DNA from: Chondrilla cf. caribensis | Taxonomy: Eukaryota; Porifera; Demospongiae; Chondrillida; Chondrillidae | Direction: 5' to 3' | Length of the DNA stretch: 37,500 nucleotides | Assembly: GCA_964020155.1 (NCBI GenBank) | Contig: OZ026566.1 | Location: 2,623,289-2,660,788 of the forward strand | Part shown: positions 28,901-37,500 of the stretch, piece after piece | How the letters are laid out: the number at the start of each line of letters is the position of its first letter | Position numbering within the stretch: the stretch's first letter is position 1 | The notes under the pieces: generated by a model | What the model was told of the DNA's origin: nothing | Seen by the model: only the letters and a program-made list of their open reading frames with translations | Database searches by the model: none | Position numbers and translations under genes: made by a program

Positions 28901-30994
28901 CTGTCCACATAACTTAGATACTGTAGTGGCTACAACAACAACACAAAAGGGCACATGACTTCACATGACATCACATAACATCTCATTCACAAACAATAAG
29001 AATGTTACAATTGCAGTGAAACTTGCTACAAAGTCCTAAGTGACCTCTATCGAACGACCCTCGATATCAACTCCACTACATTGGAGCACCTCCGTATAAA
29101 GACCACCTGTCTACAGAGGTCATCTTTCCTGGTCCCTTGGGTGGTCTTTATACATATACCGGTTTCACATGCATGTGCTATTAGAAGTGACTGATCATTC
29201 AAGCTGGTTTCCTTCCAAAGCAATGGAATCAGACAGTCACTTAAAACTGATACAATTTACTCACACTATTTCAAAATATGTAACAAGAGGATAAAATTCC
29301 TCTACAGTGGTAAGGTTGTTGAAAGACAGGGATAACTGTAATGATTAGAGGTATAATGCAAGAAAGAAACAAGAGACACGTCATTTTGCTCACCAAAGCA
29401 GCTCTCACATCCCTTGCCGTCAGCAGCTGGAGGAGGACCAGATGATATATTGTTGGGCACACTGTTGTGTGTTGATCCTGATGTAGCAGCACGACCACTC
29501 AAGTCCCTTGGGGCAGTGGGTGGACCGTTGGATCTTAGATGAACGATGACTTCCTTAAGGTCGTTCTGTTTCTCTATCATGCGATGTCTTTTCTGGATCT
29601 GGTAACGGTCAGTTGTCTTCCAGAAGTAGTAGTAAGACACAATGCTGTTCACTGACTTCCACGGGAGCTACATACGTACATGTGAGAAACAAGATTGTAG
29701 AGGTGTGTGAGTGTGCACTGTACAAACAATACACTACATAAGTAAATATATATGCATGTACAGTACATACATACGTACGTACGTACGTATAAACACAGGC
29801 ATACATGCATATATACTTATGTACATGTGTGTACTAACATTCAAAATGAACAGATGTGTAGATAATGCAAAGGAGAAATGCATACACATACGTACGTATG
29901 TACGTACTTAGGTACAGTGAATTCACTGTGATTCAGAAAATGTTAGGCAAGTCCGGTGGATCATCCAAATTATTGTGATGAGCACAAATAAGTTTATGCA
30001 CTAAAATGATGGTGGGTGGAATGGTGGCTGATGAAATAACACTCAAAAAGTCAGACTGGCAGAAACGAAGACGCACAATTAGATAAAGTGCAAATCATGA
30101 ACCACTGAATGGAAAATGTTTCCATCCTGGAAGAATGAACTTTGTCTCAACATCCACAAACACCACATAATTTTCCAACAAAATTCTGGAAATGTTCTGA
30201 CTACAGGAAGGGGAAGCATTCCGTGTCGCACATTAGTACCACAAGCACACGTACATACAAACACTAATCAATCAGTATAGCAATATGTACTAACATATGG
30301 ACATACCTACCTATGCACATACAAATACATTTCAATCAAATAAGTATGAATGTAAGTATGCAAGTGAATATGTACGTACGTACATACGTATATACGTACA
30401 TGTTTTTTGTGGATGTAGTAGAAGTCCTTTGCCTCCTGCAGTCCCTCCTCGAACCGTCTTGCCTCGTCTTGGGTCCAAGCCTCCAGCTCATCGGCACAAA
30501 GAACAGGTCCTCTTGGAACCAGTTGTGTCACGGAATTGGCCACATCGTACTGGTTCTGGTGCAAAGTATCCATGGCGTGGAACAGGGTGATGTCCCTGGA
30601 AGCAGCGGCCGCACCAAGACGAAGGCTGATCTGAGGCTTCCTGGAACCATCCAGCAGGGCTCGTGCAAATGTGCCCACGGACCTGCACGCACAAAGACAA
30701 TGCTTTATGTATGTACATACGTATGTACGTGTGTATTTCTATGTGCTCGTGAGTGTCGTGGTAGGGTTACATAGGTGGCTGATCAATGCAACTATCCATA
30801 TATTAGGACTTTGTCTGGTAATTATCTCCATTTCAAGAAAACATGAAGTAGACACGTGTTGAAAGTAATATGATCACAACAGACACTATATAAATTTGAG
30901 AAAATGTAATGGAGGCACGTGTTAGTAACACAAACATATTAGTCACTTTTCATTTGTGCTAATCATGTATAAAATGCACAGATGTACGTACATA

Positions 30995-31030
<36 letters not shown>

Positions 31031-31396
31031 ACTGCCCGCCTCACCTTGCAACAACCAAGTACTGTTCTACCTTATGATCATTCATTTGACCTGGCTCCCA
31101 TATTTGGGTCTCAAATTCCCTTTTATCCGTCATGTCTTCAGGTCCCACGCTCAACATTGCTGGTATAACAGCTTGGTACTCGTCGCCGACACGGATCTCT
31201 CCTTTGTCCACCATCAGATTACGCGACGTGGGGTCATACACCATACTGTAATAGAAAAAATCTTCTTTCTTCAGGAAGTCCTTCAAGTGGTCCAGTTCAT
31301 TCAGGAGATGTACAATACACTTTCCTCTACACAAGCAGAGACATACGTACATACGTAAATGTATTATGTACATACGTACATATTGGTGTATATTGT

Positions 31397-31467
<71 letters not shown>

Positions 31468-34400
31468 TTTCTCCCTCTCCTACATAACAGTCAACCACTA
31501 GCAAGCCAGAAACTACTAGACAGTTGGGAAGCATTGTCACTGGACATTAAGGTTGAGTGATATGTTGGTTTTACACATCTATAAATGTTCATTGTCGAGA
31601 TCTCCATAAACGTCACAAATGAGCACACATCAACCATACGCCATGTATGCTAAGGAATTCTGTTGAATGTTACTAAATTTGGTAACAAAATGGAGTACCT
31701 AGCTCTACTGTAGAGCGTTCATTTACTGACATTCATCATAAACCCAAATTACTGTCTAGCATCACTAGATACAAAACTAGACGGAGAACAGGAAGCTGAT
31801 AGGGGTGGCACAGCAGGTGATAAGATAACGGTTAGCAGAAGGGGCTTTATAAACTAAGCGGAGGAATTTACCCTGGTATCCAGGGTTTCACTTCTGAAGT
31901 ACGGATGGTGGGGATTTCCTATGCACTGTAAATTACACTGAGTACAGGGCCTTGCCTCTAATCATGCAGATATGATACTCCCACTGAATGCACGCATGCT
32001 TTAAGATACGTATCTACACATGCGTAAAAGTACATACAACACGTAGCACATAGTTACACATGTACCTACATATACACATTGTAATAGGTGGCTGGCTCAA
32101 TACACTCCCTCCACAATCAGAATACAGAAACTAGCCACCTGCTCACCTGACCATGTCTATTTTGAAAGTTTCAATTTGTCTAGAAAGAAAGAGTTCCCTG
32201 TGTTTTATCAAGTGTAGTTCCAACTCATCTAGCTCCTCAACGTAGGATGCAGGAGGATAGCCTTCATCCAGGTTTTCTTCTTCAAGTGCCACTGTGTATT
32301 GAACAGTGATAGAGGAGGATTGGAAGCAAGAACAGACAAAATCAAATTAAACCATCACATTATATGGGAAGAGTGTTGGGTTAAATGCCAGTTTCGGTGG
32401 TTTTAGATGATTTTTGATCTTTCTAAGCTAACTTGTATAAACGCATTTGTGGACCTTTAAAACGATCATTTTTGATTATCTTCCTCCCCCCCCCGAACAC
32501 ACACCTGCTATCAGAAGGAAAGTAGAAAATGAGTAGATAATAGCAATAAGGCCAACATTGAGCGCACTTGTTGATACTGTGACAAAGAGGATTCCTGAAT
32601 GAATTACACATGGCAGAAGACAAAACGGCTTTTGGGTCTAAATACTGTGTGAAGAATCTGACCAGCAGTAGCTGTGGGAGCTGACAGCACCTTGTGCACT
32701 CAGTTCATGTACAGTGAAGAATACACAAACTCATGAATAGTATCCTACACTACACAACATTGATTGAATTCAATTTGCAATAATGACTAACAGTGATAAA
32801 ATTGAAAAGGATGGCCCCTTAACTATGTATTGAAGCAAACAAAGACTACAGTAAATACACACACATCCACAAGCACTTCACCTTTAATAATTGCATACAC
32901 AGCACACATGGGACATAAGAATGACTTGCATATACGTACAGACCAACTTGCTCAGAAAGTACATCAAAGGGTACATACTAACTAACAGTAAGTACAGACC
33001 AACTTCCTCAGGAAGTACATACTAAGCTACACGATATGTGTACTTCTTAGGAGAGGTACATACCCAACATCAGCACAGACTGATGTACATACGTATGTAG
33101 TGCATGAGTTAGGGGCTAAGTAGACGTATCTAGAGTACCTATAAAGGAAGTTCAACTGTGTTAAGACATAACGTCATGGTTTAGAGTGATGAATATGAGT
33201 CCAATGAAACTACCTCTCTACAACCCAAGAATTCATACGCAAAAGTACCATCACTATGGTGACTGTTGGATGAAAAGAGACCGGGGTACTGGGTGTGAGA
33301 TGTGCCAGAGCCCGGGTGCTGGGTGTGAGATGTACCTGAGCCCGGGGTGCTGGGTGTGAGATGTGCCTGAGCCTGGGGTGCTGAGTGTGAGATGTGACTA
33401 AGCTCGGGGTGCTGAGTGTGAGATGTGCCAAAGCTCGGGGTGCTGAGTGTGAGATGTGCCAGAGCCTGGGGTGCTGGGTGTGAGATGTGCCAGATCCCGG
33501 GGTGGTGGGTGTGAGATGTGCCTGAGCCCGGGGTGCTGGGTGTGAGATGTGCCTGAGCCTGGGGTGCTGGGTGTGAGATGTGCCTGAGCCCGGGGTGCTG
33601 AGTGTGAGATGTGCCAGAGCCTGGGGTGCTGGGTGTGAGATGTTTTATCAAATGCATTACATTGTTTACTGTGAATCCCGCACAGGTGGTAACAGTGTTT
33701 CCAAATATCTTTCCACAAAAACTATGTTAAACAGTGAGGTGTATCAAAGGTATAATCTATCGCAATGACTTGATGCAAGGTACAAGCCTACTAGTTCTCC
33801 CAATCATCTCAACCTTATCTCTGCCCTTTACACCTCAAACCCAATCCCAACACCTTGACCACTGACATTAATGGTCACCAACTCCTTGTTGGTTATGGGC
33901 TCCTTCTATAGGCTTCCAAATGGTGAGCTACATAAGACAGAGACTAGAAGAAAGTTCTTTGATATGATTATCAAATATCAACAGTTAAGATGATGATGGC
34001 CTTAGCATATCAAGATAATATGTACACAAGTGAAGACATCCCCCTTTGACACAAGTTGAAGAGGGGCTTCTATAAAAGAAAACTTCAAGAAAAATCAAAA
34101 AGCAGGACATATTAATTTTTACGTTGCCAAATAGTACGTTTTTTGTGCCGAAAGTAGCAAACTTCACGCGAACAATGTCAACATTTAATATGTTAAATTG
34201 CGTTTCGACTTACGTACGTAGGTAGGTAGTATACTGGATATTGTACGTAATTAAGGTCTTATCTACTCACGAGCATGTTGGTCTGCCAATGCCAAAAGTT
34301 GACTTGGGAGGTCTCTTCGTCTATAGAAACACTTAACTGCTACTTCCACACCACCCTTGGAGTTCTAAAAGGAGAAAATATCGATAGCGTCAAAGAGTAC

Positions 34401-34750
34401 CGCCAGCAAAAAAATGCGCCATTGTGGTGTTAACACTTGTAGTGCATTTGGGTGCATTTCACGGGAATCATCCCGTTTCTCTCACGCTTACCTTTCTCAA
34501 TTCCTCGATTTTGCAGATTTGATAAGGAGTTGGGGGAGGGTAAACCTCCATGAAGATGCATTCTGAGAACGAAGTAAATATTACGTCACAATCGAACACT
34601 CCTGAAACTTTCGGCGGCAACAGTAAACGGGACAAAGACGACGTGAACGAGGTTAATGTTGCCGAATTATATCGGGAAACACACATACACAAAAAACATG
34701 AGAATATCAATCGTATAACAACCTCCTATCCGATAGAGTCCTTCGGCCAT
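25968..34750 (-). CDS. MTA: Metastasis-associated (MTA) NuRD subunit
   Basis: Fourteen exons, high to low: 34723-34750, 34492-34562, 34271-34364, 32147-32291, 31045-31326, 30400-30682, 29380-29667, 28409-28511, 28254-28274, 28111-28202, 27888-28041, 26511-26756, 26126-26291, 25968-26052 (TGA). All phases close; 685 aa. The domain order is that of MTA1/2/3. BAH is residues 1-150 ([49 protein letters not shown]). ELM2 is ~150-265 ([30 protein letters not shown]). SANT is ~270-325 ([37 protein letters not shown]). A GATA-type finger CESC-x17-CRLCNFC is at ~388-412. Two RBBP4-binding-like motifs follow ([18 protein letters not shown] at ~480; [19 protein letters not shown] near the end). Known role: scaffold recruiting HDAC1/2 (ELM2-SANT) and RBBP4/7 in the NuRD remodelling complex. 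The exon 7 donor (GTGTCT) was chosen because it restores the exact spacing inside the zinc finger. Confidence 0.94.
26757..27887. other. MTA intron 11
   Basis: 1.1 kb non-coding intron with scattered TACGTAC motifs. No repeat family or exon recognised. Confidence 0.6.
28254..28274 (-). CDS. MTA: MTA 21-nt microexon
   Basis: Between ttcatttgcag and GTAAGC on the minus strand lie 21 bases, phase 1 to phase 1, adding AVLSKNK right after the GATA finger. Strong splice sites on both sides. It can be skipped without a frameshift, so it could be alternative. Confidence 0.65.
29094..29153. repeat. Short inverted repeat inside a MITE-like stretch
   Basis: GTATAAAGACCACC (29094-29107) and GGTGGTCTTTATAC (29140-29153) are perfect reverse complements around a 32-nt loop. 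The wider stretch from 29014 (CAGTGAAACTTGC) to about 29170 (CCGGTTTCAC) looks like an eroded element of the CAGTG type. In MTA intron 7. Confidence 0.6.
30996..31029. repeat. (CA)n in MTA intron 5
   Basis: TG on the MTA sense strand, about 15 nt behind the exon 5 donor (GTGAGG). Confidence 0.95.
31399..31459. repeat. (CT)n microsatellite in MTA intron 4
   Basis: About 60 bp of CT, the only long CT tract in the window. (GA)n on the MTA sense strand, about 70 nt before the exon 5 acceptor. Confidence 0.95.
32292..33285. other. MTA intron 3, 3' part
   Basis: Non-coding. Includes a C10 run near 32486 and a short imperfect repeat of ccaacttgctcag/ccaacttcctcag with aagtacat around 32940-33020. 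No exon found. Confidence 0.5.
33286..33642. repeat. 31-bp minisatellite, about 11 copies
   Basis: Unit built on gggtgtgagatgtgcc followed by tgagcccggggtgct, with C/T and A/G variants. Because 31 is not a multiple of 3, all three frames read as Pro/His/Ser-rich ORFs, which are artefacts. In MTA intron 3 (32292-34270). Confidence 0.95.
34723..34750 (-). CDS. MTA: MTA 28-nt first coding exon
   Basis: Encodes only MAEGLYRIG plus one base, then a GTTGTT donor. Joined to the acceptor at 34562 it gives [17 protein letters not shown], which lines up with the known MTA start MAANMYRVGDYVYFEN. This was preferred over the in-frame ATG at 34546, which would lose the first BAH strand. Confidence 0.75.
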
Positions 34751-34835
34751 CAATCCAACTAGCCGATGTCACTTGCCCTTCCTGGCGGCGTTTCAATCGG
34801 GACGTTTCCGTTATTACCTCATGGGGGTTTATTCG
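34751..34835 (-). promoter_or_regulatory. MTA promoter-proximal region
   Basis: The 85 bp above the MTA start codon are relatively GC-rich compared with the surroundings and contain CTTCCTGGCGGCG (34778-34790), an ETS-like GGAAG core on the sense strand. Between here and the WDR26-like stop at 35356 I see no further coding sequence. The AATAAA below also falls in this stretch. Confidence 0.35.
34828..34833 (-). terminator. Candidate AATAAA poly(A) signal of the WDR26-like gene
   Basis: TTTATT on the plus strand reads AATAAA on the minus strand, about 520 nt beyond the WDR26-like stop codon and only 78 nt above the MTA start codon. If used, the upstream transcript would end inside the MTA promoter. 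Confidence 0.35.
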
Positions 34836-35353
34836 GTATGGAGTGCTTATTCGGTATAATAATACGCCCACACTAATTTACATAATGATGAATTTTGAAT
34901 AGCCAATAATTATGAAATACTGAAAATGATACGATAGTCTTTGCTATGTATATAACAACATTCAAATGATTCTGCAGAGGAAACTTCACAGTTCTTCATC
35001 TAAACATAAAGGAAAAAAGGGAGTGATAACAGAGCCATACACTCCACTCCAGTGTACACACATAATACATGTAGTGTGCGTTAGTACAATACTGTGCTAC
35101 ATGTGAGAATTGTGCATATACACTATCAATCGTGATCTTTGGAAATGGGGGATTTGGTTTCAATAGAACACTGAGCCTAATGTCCAGTTTTAAGCAGGGA
35201 AAGGAGAAAAAAGACTGGTAAGAGAATTAAGGCCTCACTCCACTCTCCTACAGACAAAAAGCTCTTTTGAGTTCTCCGTCTTTAGACAAAAATGATGAAC
35301 CAACATTCACACACACAACATATCCAAATGTACGCATATACTACATACATATA

Positions 35354-36692
35354 CTATAACCAACCTTCATTATCACTCTCCTCCTCATCCTCTTCATCAT
35401 TGTCACTTTCGTTGTAACTGTCTTCTTCATCTGACACTGTAAGAGGCTCTTCCTCAACCTCTTCCCTTTCTTCTCTCATGTTCTCAACATCCACTGTCTT
35501 TTCATCTGATTCTAAGGACTCCTGTCCATTAGCTGAACTCTCTGCGATGTTTGACAGTTGTTTTTGATGCTGCTTTTCCTGCTGTTTGGTAGCAAACTGC
35601 TGCGACCCCCAAATTCGAATGGTACCATCGTCACTACATGATGCCAGTACCTCATGGCGTACTGGGTTCCAGCTAACACAGTTTACTGTTCTCGTGTGTC
35701 CTTCTAGTTTTAATATAGGTGAACCATTCTTACGATTCCATATGTATACTAAATTATCTGTAGAAAAATCAAATGCCAACCATTGAGACCTGACAGAAGG
35801 CACTACAAAGCGGTGTACACATATGTATGTACAGAGATGAATCAGTTGTGTGGATCAGACATCACAGCCTACAGCAACAGACACACGATAAATCACATGC
35901 AGAGGATGACACAATTCTCCACTGCATCATTGATGCAACACAAACACAGTATTGTGAGAAGTTCAGCGGAAATCACTAGCCACAGAAATTTAACTGCACC
36001 CAACATTTTGGCAGCTGATTGCTACATTCATCAGTGGTGTGACACTGAACTTCCCATAATATGCCACCTAGTCGAAACAACCCGCTTTCTAACAAACACA
36101 GTATTTTTGTCATATACACAATAGTCTTCACAAGATCCCCTTGCTACTGCCAACAGTGATTTCAATGAGCAATATGCATAAGGATTGATTAGAAACTGGT
36201 CATTCCATGATGCAGCATAAGGACTAATAAGAAAGGGTGTTTTCAAGGTTGCAACAATACACCTGGGGACATACGTACGTAGGCATGCATGAATGTGTGT
36301 GTCCAGCTATAGTAGACTACTTATGAGCAGAGGTACACATGTACACACCTGCATTTGATGAGCACTCTTGAATGCTGAATACCTCGTGCAAATGCACATA
36401 CAAATATACAGCACACACAACATGTGTACACACCTTCACTTCCACTAGCTAAAAAGCTCTCATTGTGACCACCAAAACAAGAATGAATTGTGTAGAAGCC
36501 TTGAGTTGGGCCATGGTATCGTTCTACGAATGTACAGTCTTTAATATTCCACAAGTGTAAGGACTGAATGCAGGAGAAAATGTGGGAAAAAGAAACATAT
36601 TATGGTAAGTTAGGTACATGACCCGATATTGATTATAAAATTGTCATGATATCATTTTCGATATCATGTACAATGTATTATGATTTTTAGTT

Positions 36693-36753
<61 letters not shown>

Positions 36754-37500
36754 ATGTGTGTGTGTACATTGGTGTGTGTGCATGCAAGTGCATACTAATG
36801 TTAAACACCCACATCAGCTTGCACTGTTACACAATTGCAAACAGAATCACATAAGTACAGACACACACAAGAAAACACTTACATGATTTGAAACATTTAG
36901 TAATAAATAGTTGCCATCTTGTGATAAACTCATGGACATAATAGGCTGTTCTTCTTGGATACTGCAATTTAAAACACAAGCAAAGGTCTTGAGCACATAT
37001 ATATTCACAGTACATAATATCATGCATGCACATATGTATGTGATGTACACACACACAGTACACAGTATGTACATAAAGTGAATACTTGTTCTCCTGCTAC
37101 AATTTGTTTTGAAAGAAATATGGTGGATATGTGAGGTTCGGGGGGTTAACTGGATATACATTACGGATTGTAGACTATTTTGGCTCTGGGAAATTGTAGT
37201 GGATAAAAAGGTTCGCAGATAAAACAGTGGTGGATTAATGAGAATTCACTGTACACACAGTACATATTATGTACATACACGCAGTGCGTATTATGTACAT
37301 ATGTACATACACACAGTGCACAAAACACATCAGTGAGTCCTACAGCCTATGTACAGTCGAACACACCACCGCTTACAGGGGAGTGACTTTAGGTTCTTGG
37401 AAATTATATGATTTTACTCTATGGTGCGAGTCCGCTACAATGGCTTCCTTTGACGTAGGGTGTGTACAGACAGCCTGTACCCTGACACCTTCCCAAGACT
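35354..37500 (-). CDS. WDR26: WDR26/GID7-like WD40 protein, 3' part (partial)
   Basis: Four exons are in the window: 37377-37500 (cut by the right edge), 36883-36961, 36434-36563, 35354-35757 (TAG 35354-35356). They encode the last 244 residues. [93 protein letters not shown] and [10 protein letters not shown] follow the C-terminal WD40 blades of WDR26 almost word for word. WDR26 is the GID7 subunit of the CTLH/GID E3 ubiquitin ligase, where it drives ring-like supramolecular assembly and substrate recruitment. After the last blade there is an ~85-residue tail, first Gln-rich then strongly acidic ([16 protein letters not shown] at the end), longer than the short vertebrate tail as I remember it. 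The N-terminal LisH/CTLH region lies outside the window. Confidence 0.92.
36698..36750. repeat. (TG)n in a WDR26-like intron
   Basis: CA on the sense strand, in the middle of the intron 36564-36882. Confidence 0.95.
37075..37255. mobile_element. MITE-like element, GGTGGATTAA family, copy 3
   Basis: Begins near gtgaatacttgttc and ends gaattcactgta, so the ends are roughly inverted (AGTGAAT / ATTCACT). Internal atatggtggat and acagtggtggattaatgag. In an intron of the WDR26-like gene (36962-37376). Confidence 0.6.

Noticed and set aside
29380..29394. MTA exon 7 ending at the stronger GTGAGC site (29394)
   Set aside because: It would break phase with exon 8 and shorten the zinc finger loop. GTGTCT at 29379 gives the exact C-x17-C spacing.
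30313..30774. 153-codon plus-strand frame antisense to MTA exon 6
   Set aside because: Shadow frame of the SANT-coding exon on the opposite strand.
33181..33718. Long minus-strand frames rich in HISHPAP/STPGSG repeats
   Set aside because: Produced by the 31-bp minisatellite in an MTA intron; all three frames give similar peptides.
34468..34710. MTA start at the ATG within the upstream-extended frame (MIFSCFLC...)
   Set aside because: No similarity upstream. The 28-nt exon at 34723-34750 spliced to 34562 restores the known MTA N-terminus.

Overview
The window is animal nuclear DNA. It has intron-rich genes with GT-AG introns, no operons, and long (GT)n/(CA)n microsatellites in almost every intron. 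The proteins are metazoan chromatin, piRNA and transport factors that are clearly diverged from vertebrate ones. Together with short pogo/Tigger-like MITEs and many TACGTAC-type simple motifs, this suggests an early-branching marine invertebrate, possibly a demosponge. That placement is inference only.

I rebuilt five gene models exon by exon from reading frame, splice consensus and remembered family alignments. Left to right they are: (1) a PAXIP1/PTIP-like tandem-BRCT gene on the minus strand, 5' end only (5 exons, 3260 down to 172, running off the left edge); (2) a kinesin light chain gene on the plus strand (15 exons, 3600-9836, 636 aa); (3) a TDRD9/spindle-E-type DExH helicase plus Tudor gene on the minus strand (28 exons, 24771 down to 12118, 1435 aa); (4) an MTA-family NuRD subunit gene on the minus strand (14 exons, 34750 down to 25968, 685 aa); (5) the 3' part of a WDR26/GID7-like WD40 gene on the minus strand (right edge down to 35354). 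All splice phases in models 2 to 5 close without a frameshift. In model 1 one acceptor is undecided.

The PTIP-like and KLC genes are divergent, with 339 bp between start codons. KLC and TDRD9 are convergent and share a 2.3 kb 3' intergenic region. TDRD9, MTA and WDR26 are tandem on the minus strand with spacers of 1.2 and 0.6 kb. Between and inside genes are microsatellites, two minisatellites (26 bp x about 25 and 31 bp x about 11), several small inverted-repeat elements, and a ~140 bp module present in the same sense orientation downstream of both the KLC and TDRD9 stop codons.

No wholly new gene system is visible. The observations most worth following are: the shared 3' module; the orientation bias of UG repeats behind splice donors and CA repeats before acceptors; a donor-like 26-bp minisatellite inside TDRD9; an exon-end duplication in KLC intron 5; YY1-like motifs at two start regions; and an acidic C-terminal extension on the WDR26-like protein.
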